7,878 nt of DNA. Origin: JALOOE01 sp964423545 (GTDB taxonomy: Bacteria; Chloroflexota; Anaerolineae; CG2-30-64-16). The stretch's first letter is position 1, and every line of letters begins with the position of its first letter. The stretch is from NCBI GenBank assembly GCA_964423545.1, contig CAYRFV010000265.1:1-7878 (forward strand). Reading direction: 5' to 3'. Shown here one piece after another: positions 1-6,360 of this stretch. The position numbers were made by a program, and so were the translations under genes. Under the pieces are notes generated by a model. It saw only the letters and a program-made list of their open reading frames with translations, made no database searches and was not told where the DNA came from.

Positions 1-2
1 CG

Positions 3-974
3 CACGTGTACTGGGAATACACCACCTCGCGCGTACTTGTGCTTGAGCGGATCCGTGGGGTCAAGATCGATGACGTTGCGGCCCTGAATGCGGCCGGCTA
101 CGATTGCCACCGGGTCGCGGTCAACGCCGCGCGCATGGTTGCCAAGGAAGTTCTGGAAGATGGCTTTTTCCACGCTGATGTCCACCCCGGCAACTTCCTG
201 GTTATGCCGGGCGAGGTGCTCGGCGTCCTGGACTTCGGCAGAATGGGCTCGCTGAGCGCTAGAGACCGCTATGATGCCGTCAGTCTCTACCTCGCCGTCA
301 TGTCCATGGATCCCGACAGCATCGTTGATCTGCTTGTCCGCATGAAGGCGGTCGACTATGAGGTAGATCGCAAGAGCCTCGCACGGGACATCGAGCGCGT
401 ATTGCAGAAATACTATGGCGGGTCGATGGGCGACATTCGCATCCGGGAGCTGGCCGATGTAGCCATGCCGGTTATCAACCGCTATCACTTGCGCCTGCCG
501 TCAACTTTCACGCTCTTATCACAGACGTTGGCCATGATGCAAGGGATTGCGCTCACACTGGATCCGGGGTTTGATGTGTGGGCCTTTTCCGAGCCCTACA
601 TGCAGCGCGTGACCTGGCGTCTGGCGTTGCCGCGGCGCGGTTGGGGCCAAAACCTGCTCCGTCAGGGCCAGGAGTGGAGTGATCTGCTTTCCAGCTTGCC
701 CCGCATCGGCAACCGGATACTCGAAAAGGCCGGGCGCGGGGACTTGCTTCAGATCGGGCTGAAAGACACCGGGCCCCTCCTGAAGCAGCTGGATCGCATG
801 ACAACCCGGCTGGCGCTGAGCCTGCTGCTCGCAGCCCTGACCATCAGCCTGGCGCTGCTGCTGTCGTTCACGAATTCAGGCAGCCTGCTGCAGACGCCTG
901 TGACGGTCGGCTTTGCCATGACGATTGCATTGACCCTATGGCTGTTCATTTCGGTCCTGAGAGGAACACGCTAA
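3..974 (+). CDS. UbiB/ABC1/AarF-family atypical protein kinase, C-terminal part (5' truncated by window)
   Basis: The reading frame is open from the left edge, so the N-terminus with the family's KxGQ motif lies outside. Seen here: YWEYTTSRVLVLERI near the edge, then FFHADVHPGN (nt about 165-194), which matches the family's HADxHPGN catalytic loop, and VLDFG (nt about 225-239), which matches the metal-binding DFG. The C-terminus has two strongly hydrophobic stretches (nt about 810-870 and 900-960) that look like transmembrane helices, as in UbiB-type proteins anchored to the inner membrane. Family members are ATP-binding proteins linked to ubiquinone or other isoprenoid lipid metabolism; the exact substrate cannot be read from sequence. 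It ends at TAA 972-974. It is followed by decayed DNA rather than a partner gene, so it is probably unrelated to the CRISPR genes. The family call is firm; I give no gene symbol because non-UbiB members look the same. Confidence 0.92.
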   Translation, partial: HVYWEYTTSRVLVLERIRGVKIDDVAALNAAGYDCHRVAVNAARMVAKEVLEDGFFHADVHPGNFLVMPGEVLGVLDFGRMGSLSARDRYDAVSLYLAVMSMDPDSIVDLLVRMKAVDYEVDRKSLARDIERVLQKYYGGSMGDIRIRELADVAMPVINRYHLRLPSTFTLLSQTLAMMQGIALTLDPGFDVWAFSEPYMQRVTWRLALPRRGWGQNLLRQGQEWSDLLSSLPRIGNRILEKAGRGDLLQIGLKDTGPLLKQLDRMTTRLALSLLLAALTISLALLLSFTNSGSLLQTPVTVGFAMTIALTLWLFISVLRGTR

Positions 975-991
975 TGGAACGGGGATAAGTT

Positions 992-1024
992 CATGCCCCC
1001 AAGGGGACTTGGGCACTCTTCATG
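992..1024 (+). terminator. Weak hairpin just after the UbiB-family gene
   Basis: A 6-bp stem CCCAAG (998-1003) / CTTGGG (1008-1013) with loop GGGA lies 23 bp after the stop codon, flanked by CATG on both sides (992-995 and 1021-1024). There is no proper T tract behind it (only CTCTT), so termination is possible but not convincing. Confidence 0.25.
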
Positions 1025-1076
1025 TAACGGGGACATCCCTCCTCGCCCTGATATCACAGGTACATGGCTCGAACTC

Positions 1077-1433
1077 GTGACCGCGCCGCCCTCGCAGGTC
1101 TGGACCGATCGCGCCAGGGAAATCAGCAAGTTGCGCGAGCAGGGCGAAACGCTGGCAAACATCGGACATCGGTTTGGACTGAGTGCGGAACGGGTCAGGC
1201 AGATCCTGCTTCAAGAGGACCAAGCGCCCCCGAACCTTGTGGGCGCCGAGCAAGCGTTTGACGATAATTCGTTTACTCTTATGGGCGCGCCTATATATTT
1301 GGCGCCAGCTCGTAGTACGCGCCTTTCCGCGTCCCTGTCTGAACGAGCAGGCTTCTTTCCTTCATGCGTGTCAGGAGACGTTTGGCCTGCTCAGAGCCCA
1401 ATCGACATAACTCTGCCGCCTCGATGCGAGTGA
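1077..1433 (+). CDS. Small ORF with sigma-70 region 4-like helix-turn-helix, probably a gene fragment
   Basis: The segment at nt about 1117-1206 reads ISKLREQGETLANIGHRFG followed by LSAERVRQIL. This is the classic region 4 helix-turn-helix pattern (leucine-rich helix, then GxT..xIGxxFG, then S.ERVRQI) seen in sigma-70 factors and small sigma-like HTH proteins. The frame can start at GTG 1077 (about 118 residues) or ATG 993 (146 residues), and neither has a clear ribosome binding site. After nt about 1265 the translation stops looking like protein and runs antisense over the end of the RecG-like pseudogene, so the last third is probably not original coding sequence. Such a protein would bind DNA, perhaps as a regulator. 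It may be only a remnant of a larger gene. Only the HTH is secure. Confidence 0.35.
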   Translation: MTAPPSQVWTDRAREISKLREQGETLANIGHRFGLSAERVRQILLQEDQAPPNLVGAEQAFDDNSFTLMGAPIYLAPARSTRLSASLSERAGFFPSCVSGDVWPAQSPIDITLPPRCE

Positions 1434-2130
1434 TACATTCCTGCGTCCGCACGTATTTGCAGGACCATCTGCTCCTGCTGGATCGGACCAAAGCCTGCTT
1501 GTCGGATGCAGTCGGCGCCTTGGCCGAGCCGCTGGTAGACCTTCGATCAGTCTAGCTTCAGTCGTCCCAGCACGGCACGGGCGACCGACTCGTTCTTCTG
1601 GAGCGCCGCAGCCATGGCCTGCACGTCGAGCCGGCGCTCTCTGCGCAGATGCGAGAGGATGATTAGTCAGTCGAGCGGTATTGCGGATGCCGGTACGCTC
1701 TTCCTCCGCGATGGCCACCAGCAGGAAGAGGCTTGCGGCCTGGGCGCTGCTCCACTCGACGCCGCGGCCGTCAAATCGCAGCGGGCCTGGCTGCTCCATG
1801 ATCCGCTCGCAGGTATTCAGTAGCGGCACGCGGTTGAGGTCATTGCCCCGCACCTGGATGCTTTCGAGCACCTGGAAGGCACCCAGCGTGCATCGTCAGG
1901 TGCTTACGCAGCGTGGCTTCGCGGCCCGGAATGAGGAGCCCGGCGACGGTAGGTACCCGACGCCGACCCTCGACATGAATGAAGCCCAATGCGCCGTCCA
2001 ATTCCTCGTCGCTCAGCGTCAGCAGAAGACGATCGTCGCCATAGCGTTCTACCGACTGGCGCAGGCGTAGTGGTTTCGGTGGATCGAAATCGGCCGCAGG
2101 AACTCGTGACGCGTGAGCGCCATCGCTGTT
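1291..2130 (-). pseudogene. RecG-like / AlbA-type ATP-binding transcriptional regulator, decayed
   Basis: Read on the minus strand and joined across frames, this gives one protein in family order. From 2130 to about 1890: FDPPKPLRLRQSVERYGDD, LSDEELDGALGF and VPTVAGLLIPGREATLRKHL, the typical middle of HATPase_c_4/RecG-like regulators. From about 1885: AFQVLESIQVRGNDLNRVPL, then LVAIAEEERTG. From about 1668: LSHLRRERRLDV...AALQKNESVARAVLGRL, then GFGPIQQEQMVLQ. From about 1457 to the TAG at 1291-1293: the winged helix ITRIEAAELCRLGSEQA...KGAYYELAP. Lesions seen: frameshifts near 1879-1890, 1664-1672 and 1456-1458, and an in-frame TGA at 1547-1549. The ATPase-like segment expected after CERIMEQ appears deleted, and the AlbA_2 N-terminus is not visible upstream of 2130. 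Intact relatives are DNA- and ATP-binding regulators of unclear target. It is not functional here unless the frameshifts are sequencing errors. Confidence 0.8.
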
Positions 2131-2212
2131 CCTACGTGCTCAAGGACTACGGGCTGCTGACTCTGAAGCGTATGATTTCTCAATTGCCACGCCGCTCAGA
2201 CCTCACCGGCAT

Positions 2213-2242
2213 TTGTCAAAAACCGCATCACCCATGTACAAT
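2213..2242 (+). promoter_or_regulatory. Candidate sigma-70 promoter facing the cas genes
   Basis: TTGTCA (2213-2218) matches the -35 consensus at 5 of 6 bases, then an 18-nt spacer, then TACAAT (2237-2242) matches the -10 consensus at 5 of 6. It sits in a locally A/T-richer stretch between the two pseudogenes and points right. It could have driven the LuxR-type remnant at 2345 and may still feed the cas operon, with a long leader containing the 2321-2340 hairpin. Confidence 0.5.
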
Positions 2243-2320
2243 CAAATATCAGAAAGCACCAGATGTCGCACCGCAAGCGCAATAGGCGCCACGAATCGAG
2301 GACGGCGAAACGCATCAGTA

Positions 2321-2340
2321 GTCCCCCGTTTCGGGGGGAC
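2321..2340 (+). other. Strong G/C hairpin between the promoter and the LuxR-type remnant
   Basis: GTCCCCC (2321-2327) and GGGGGAC (2334-2340) form a perfect 7-bp stem around a 6-nt loop GTTTCG. No T tract follows (next bases ATAGCC), so it is not a standard intrinsic terminator. It could be an attenuator, a protein site, or a lone CRISPR-repeat-like relic; it occurs once in the window, so none of these is shown. Confidence 0.5.
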
Positions 2341-2344
2341 ATAG

Positions 2345-2756
2345 CCACGTGTCATCGCCGCAGATGTCGCTTCTTATCACGATCTGTGTAGCAGCTTCAC
2401 AGCCGCTGCCGGCGTATTCGCGCCGGGGCGGCTGTTTGCTTATTGGGTGGCGGGCTACGCAGCTTGCCAGAGGGTGACGATCCGCTGACTGGACGAGGTC
2501 GAGCCGGGCCGCTGCCGGGCCGTGCTGGCTCGCCCCTCAGCAAGCGCCAGCCGACGTGTTACGCGCCTTTGCCGACGGCCTCGCCCCCGCGCAGGTCGCC
2601 GACCGACTGGCCATCAGCCCGAAGACGGTAGACACCCACAAGATCACCATCCTGGCCGAGTGTCGGGTGGCCTGGGCCCTGCCGGAGGATGAGCGGCTGA
2701 GCTATCACTGGCTGCGCGAGAAGTTCGGGCGGTATTACGATGGGTTAGGGGTATGA
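2345..2756 (+). pseudogene. Broken gene with C-terminal LuxR-type HTH, upstream of cas operon
   Basis: Three frames join into one coherent protein. From 2345 to about 2534 it reads VIAADVASYHDLCSSFTAA, FAPGRLFAYWVAGYAACQ and LDEVEPGRCRAVLARP. Next comes the short LSKRQ (frame of 2536), then from about 2553 to TGA 2754-2756 ADVLRAFADGLAPAQVADRL, AISPKTVDTHK and LSYHWLREKFGRYY. The middle of the last block is a LuxR/GerE-type HTH (A..L.IS.KTV.TH). Lesions: TGA at 2486-2488 where a Trp codon would fit, loss of one C in the C run at 2533-2536, and loss of one G near 2550. No in-frame start is visible, so the 5' end is also gone or shifted. I do not recognise the N-terminal part. HTH-bearing CARF proteins do occur in type III loci, so a former CRISPR regulator is possible, but no CARF motif is visible. 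The only gene-like sequence between the promoter at 2213 and the CARF gene is this one. Confidence 0.65.
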
Positions 2757-2817
2757 TAGCATAGGAAGGGGGTGGTGGGAATCGGAGAAAGGTCTGAGTG
2801 GGGTGGGGGATTCTCGG

Positions 2818-2847
2818 TTGTGGGGCAAGCGGCAGATGTCGTAAGAT
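2818..2847 (+). promoter_or_regulatory. Possible proximal promoter of the cas operon
   Basis: TTGTGG (2818-2823), 18-nt spacer, TAAGAT (2842-2847): 3 of 6 and 4 of 6 consensus matches. It ends 49 bp before the ATG at 2897, in the 140-bp gap after the LuxR-type remnant. The gap 2757-2817 is unusually G-rich on this strand. Weak by sequence, but placed correctly. Confidence 0.3.
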
Positions 2848-2896
2848 CAACCTGACGCGCTGATTGCCTCCATGGCGACAGCGAAGGAGAGGATAC

Positions 2897-4693
2897 ATGC
2901 TTCGCAAAGAAGATATCAAGGAGCGCACAGAGGAGTTCTGGAAATATAAGCACGACTATGACTGCTATGTGGACGAGTTACTCGGTCGAGAATTGCACGC
3001 GGCGCGCAACGATGATTCCACGCGGCTGCGCGGCCTGGCAGAACCGGTGCATGCCCTGGCGGTGACAGTAGGCGACTCATTCGAGCCATTGTTGCAGACT
3101 GTTTGTGTGTTGAGGCCAAAACGGCTGATTCTGATCCTCAACCTAAACTATGCGGGCGATAAGCCAGGCATAGATCAGGGTCAAGCACTCTGCCGCCTGG
3201 TGAAGAAGCTGATCGCAGCGCCTGATCTGCCTGACGATCTTCGCCCCTCGCTCAAGGACCAGGCTTTTGACCCTGTCAAGCTTCGCCAACCCTCCGGAGA
3301 CTTTTGGCGGCGCGCAAGCAATCAGCATTTCGACCTCATTGAGATTGCCCAGGATACACCGACCGAAGTGTTTCGGGCCTTGATGTTGGCGTTTCGATCC
3401 GCCGAAGCCCAACCGCCGGCAGGATACGTCAATGCTGTTGACATCACCGGCGCCAAGAAAAGTATGGTGGCAGGCGCTTTTTTGTACGCAGCGCACTCGC
3501 AACTACCTATTACCTATGTTGACTTTGACAAGTACAACCCTGATTTTCATCGGCCCTACGGCTACACCTGCCGGATCGGGAAGATCGCAGACCCTTACGA
3601 GGCGTTCCGGTTGCGCGATTGGGAGCGAGTCAGCCAGTTGTATGCGCGTTACGACTTCCGTGGCGCTTGCGAGCTGGTTCTGGCCATCCAACAAACTATG
3701 GATCACGGTCTTGGCGGAGAAGATGCCGGCCGCTCCTTATACGATCCAGATGAGTTGCGACGCGTCACCCGGCTTACGCAAGTGCTCGAGATGTACGGCG
3801 CCTGGGAGAACGGCGATTATCGAGGGGCCAAACAAATCTGTACTGCATTCTCACCCACATTGCCATCGAATATCGTGCCCGGCGCCATCCTTGCCCTGGG
3901 AGATTCCTGGCCTGACACAACAGGCATCTCGGATGTAAAGGTTGCGGCGTGTACCCTGCTGGATCAGCATCTTGCGCTTAAGCGCGGCGCTGGCCGACCG
4001 TCCGATTCGATTTTTGGTCAACCAGTCAAATTGCTGACCTATGTACGTGATGAACTGGCTAAGATCGAACGCTTGATTACCAAGAACGAGGATTTCCGCT
4101 CGGCGTATTTGCGAGCAGCAGGGTTGCATGAGTTTCTCCTAAAGGCTCGTCTGGCGGTCTGCTGGCTGAATGGTGAACTGGAGGTCAAGCCGACAGGTGG
4201 AGCGGATTGGCAGCCGCTCACTGCCTGGGATCCAGATAAAGGGCGAAAGGCATTTGAATCTATGTTGGAAGGTCCCGGTGAATTGACGTTCCGGCAAGCA
4301 CTTAGATCAAGTCCACCGGGGGAGTACAACGTCACGGGTGGCAATGTTCGCCGGTCTGCAACTGCACCTGTCTTGCAGCCTTTCAGCGTGGGGCAACCAC
4401 TTGATTTAGATACGGTTACTCATCAGGATGCTTCACACACTACTCAGAAAGCAGTCTTTGTGAAACTGCGCGATGAGGCAATCCACACTCATCTGTACAT
4501 CCCTTGCCCTGTGGCCGAAGCCGCACTGCACCTGGCGTCCCTCGCGGTCGAGGAGTTCGAAAACAACTGGTTGGAACATTTCCATCCGGGCATCATTCAG
4601 GCAGGAAAGGACCAGAGGGTAGAATGTCCCCACTGGTCCGAACTATGTAAAGCGTTGGAATTGGACTTCCTTCCCCCGAAATTGCGTGATTGA
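2897..4693 (+). CDS. Cas02710-type CARF-HEPN effector (Csm6/Csx1-like cOA-activated ribonuclease)
   Basis: 598 residues. Start chosen at ATG 2897 because AAGGAGAGG (2884-2892) sits just ahead; an in-frame ATG at 2864 has none. Residues about 53-69 (ALAVTVGDSFEPLLQTV) are the first strand and loop of a CARF Rossmann fold. Residues 182-188 (DITGAKK, nt 3440-3460) match the DxTGGxK ligand loop of CARF proteins, followed by the hydrophobic helix SMVAGAFLYAA, then TYVDFDKYN and ADPYEAF, an order typical of the Cas02710 family. A helical middle (about 239-500) follows. Near the C-terminus RDEAIH (R525 to H530, nt 4469-4486) fits the RX4-6H catalytic motif of HEPN ribonucleases. Expected role: bind cyclic oligoadenylate made by the downstream Cas10 and cut RNA in the cytoplasm. 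Oddities: Ala replaces the second Gly of the TGG loop, and the protein is longer than usual Csm6/Csx1 (about 400-500). The CARF call is firm; HEPN rests mainly on one motif. Cas10 starts 14 bp later. Confidence 0.9.
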   Translation: MLRKEDIKERTEEFWKYKHDYDCYVDELLGRELHAARNDDSTRLRGLAEPVHALAVTVGDSFEPLLQTVCVLRPKRLILILNLNYAGDKPGIDQGQALCRLVKKLIAAPDLPDDLRPSLKDQAFDPVKLRQPSGDFWRRASNQHFDLIEIAQDTPTEVFRALMLAFRSAEAQPPAGYVNAVDITGAKKSMVAGAFLYAAHSQLPITYVDFDKYNPDFHRPYGYTCRIGKIADPYEAFRLRDWERVSQLYARYDFRGACELVLAIQQTMDHGLGGEDAGRSLYDPDELRRVTRLTQVLEMYGAWENGDYRGAKQICTAFSPTLPSNIVPGAILALGDSWPDTTGISDVKVAACTLLDQHLALKRGAGRPSDSIFGQPVKLLTYVRDELAKIERLITKNEDFRSAYLRAAGLHEFLLKARLAVCWLNGELEVKPTGGADWQPLTAWDPDKGRKAFESMLEGPGELTFRQALRSSPPGEYNVTGGNVRRSATAPVLQPFSVGQPLDLDTVTHQDASHTTQKAVFVKLRDEAIHTHLYIPCPVAEAALHLASLAVEEFENNWLEHFHPGIIQAGKDQRVECPHWSELCKALELDFLPPKLRD

Positions 4694-4707
4694 CAAGGAG
4701 GCTTTTC

Positions 4708-6360
4708 ATGCGCTACTTGCTGGCCGCTGAGGCCGACAAAATCCAGGATTTCATCTTTCGTTCCTCCCGCCTCCGCGAGGTGGTCGGTGCCAGCCAACTG
4801 CTGACGCGCTTCTGTGAGGAGGGTGCGCCGGAACTTCTCAAACAGCCCGTATTTGGCGGCGATCCGAAGCAGGACATCGTCGTCAACGACGGCGGAAGCT
4901 TCCGCATTATCTTCGATGACCTTGAAAAAGCTAGGCAATTCGGCGCCGACCTGGCCGAGTTGTATCGCCTGACGGTGGATGGGACCATCTCGGTTGCGCA
5001 ACCTGTCGAACTGGGCAGCGATTTCCGAGAGGCGAACAAAGCTGCCGGCCGAAATCTGCGCCGCACCAAGAGCCATCGCGACGGCGCGGTCGCTGATGGG
5101 CACATGCCTTATGTGGCCTTCTGCGCATCCTGCGGCGTCGGGCTGGCCGATCAACATGCTCCTCCCAAGAAGGGACGAAGTAACCGAAGCATCTATTTGT
5201 GTGCAACTTGCCGGATCAAGGCTCAAGAACGCGATCGTGAACCCCGTGCGATCCTGGACCGTTTTTATGCCGCCTACAGCAAGTTAAGCGGTGAGGATCC
5301 CCTGGCAAGACCAGACTGGGCAGAGGACGCCGATGCGGTGGCCGAATTCGACCTACGTAAGCGCAACTATGTCGCTTACCTGGTTGCGGACGGCAATGGC
5401 ATGGGTGATCTTTTCGGACAGTGCGACGAACAACAGATCAAAGCATTCTCTGATGGTCTGACCTCGGCATTGAATGCCAGTCTGGCAGACCCAACGGAGC
5501 AGTTTCGCAAAACTATGCCTGGCCAAGCTGCAATGGTTCCGGTGCTACCCTTGATCCTCGGCGGCGACGATCTCTTTGCGCTCATCCCTGCGCCCTATGC
5601 GCTCGACTTCGCGCGCCGTTTCTGCCTGGCGTATGAGGATCAACTGCAGAAGCTGGTTGACGATGTGAAGCTTGACGCGCATCCGACGGTCGCCGCGGCC
5701 GTCGTGATCTGCAAAAGCAAGTATCCTTATGCGCTGGCCCATCACCGGGCTGAAGAGCTGCTCAAGGAGGCCAAGCGTCAGTGCAAACTGCTGGCCGCTG
5801 GGACGGGCCAACACCTGTCGGCAGTCAATTTCGAGGTGGTCCTGGGCAACCGCCTGGCGGGTCAAGAAGACGGAGATAGTGAGCGATGCAAGGCAGTACG
5901 CACCACCCTGCGTCCTTACTGGGTGGTCAAAGATGGCGCCACGCTGTCCCCCCAAGCCGAATTGTACGGTTTCGACCTGCAGCGTGTGCTCAAGCAACGT
6001 TTGGCGCTCAAGAACGTGCCAAACAAGCGCCTGGTGGAGCTGCGTAAGCGTTTTGAGAGCCTGCCGTCCGACATCACCGTGGACAATGCGCCGGAAAAGC
6101 TCAGGCTGTGGACGCAAAGCCTGGAACCGCTGCTCAAAAGCTGTGGGCGCAAGACCGAACCTGTGCTGCGAGCGGCGCTGGCCGGTTTGGGTCAACCCTT
6201 TGAGCGCGAACGGGACGCGCACTACTGGCGGGAATTGCAACGCGATGGCGGCAAGCCTGCCGCGCATGGCATATTGGATATATTGGAGGCCTGGGACTTC
6301 TCCCAGGACTTGACCAAGGGGCCTGAGGCGTACGAACCGGAGGAGGAGAACAAGCGATGA
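4708..6360 (+). CDS. cas10: Cas10 (Cmr2/Csm1-like) cyclic oligoadenylate synthetase, HD-less
   Basis: 550 residues. ATG 4708 is preferred: AAGGAGG (4695-4701) lies 6 bp ahead, whereas the in-frame TTG at 4690 overlaps the previous stop and has no such site. The protein opens directly with a palm-like segment, MRYLLAAEADKIQDFIF then RLREVVGASQLL, typical of Cas10. Cys139, Cys142, Cys165 and Cys168 (FCASC and LCATC) form a zinc ribbon. Residues about 224-236 (YLVADGNGMGDLF) begin the second palm, and LGGDDLFALI at about 284-293 carries the GGDD cyclase motif (nt 5560-5571), intact. PYALAHHRAEELLKEAKR then fits the conserved palm helix, and a helical tail follows (about 400-550), where Cas10 domain 4 is expected. 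No HD nuclease domain precedes the first palm, and the length is short for Csm1 or Cmr2 (roughly 750-900). Expected role: signalling subunit of the type III complex, turning ATP into cyclic oligoadenylate when target RNA is bound. It overlaps the next gene by 4 bp. Confidence 0.95.
   Translation: MRYLLAAEADKIQDFIFRSSRLREVVGASQLLTRFCEEGAPELLKQPVFGGDPKQDIVVNDGGSFRIIFDDLEKARQFGADLAELYRLTVDGTISVAQPVELGSDFREANKAAGRNLRRTKSHRDGAVADGHMPYVAFCASCGVGLADQHAPPKKGRSNRSIYLCATCRIKAQERDREPRAILDRFYAAYSKLSGEDPLARPDWAEDADAVAEFDLRKRNYVAYLVADGNGMGDLFGQCDEQQIKAFSDGLTSALNASLADPTEQFRKTMPGQAAMVPVLPLILGGDDLFALIPAPYALDFARRFCLAYEDQLQKLVDDVKLDAHPTVAAAVVICKSKYPYALAHHRAEELLKEAKRQCKLLAAGTGQHLSAVNFEVVLGNRLAGQEDGDSERCKAVRTTLRPYWVVKDGATLSPQAELYGFDLQRVLKQRLALKNVPNKRLVELRKRFESLPSDITVDNAPEKLRLWTQSLEPLLKSCGRKTEPVLRAALAGLGQPFERERDAHYWRELQRDGGKPAAHGILDILEAWDFSQDLTKGPEAYEPEEENKR

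Noticed and set aside
978..1033. Direct repeat AACGGGGA at 978-985 and 1026-1033, possible mobile-element end
   Set aside because: Only 8 bases match and the flanks differ; no transposase or matching inverted end was found.
1055..1100. tRNA-like TTCGAGCC segment on the minus strand
   Set aside because: The GAGTTCGAGCC string resembles a T-loop, but no cloverleaf arms or acceptor stem can be formed around it.
1681..2285. Plus-strand open frames across 1681-2285
   Set aside because: They are antisense to the RecG-like pseudogene, whose minus-strand translation matches a known protein family while these do not.
2321..2340. CRISPR repeat
   Set aside because: The palindrome looks repeat-like, but no second copy or regular spacing is visible anywhere in the window.
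4690..4707. TTG start for cas10 overlapping the previous stop
   Set aside because: The ATG at 4708 has an AAGGAGG site 6 bp ahead and begins at the usual Cas10 N-terminal motif; the TTG has neither.
5545..6267. Long minus-strand open frame of 240 codons inside cas10
   Set aside because: It lies wholly opposite the well-supported cas10 frame, has no recognisable motif and arises from codon bias of the real gene.
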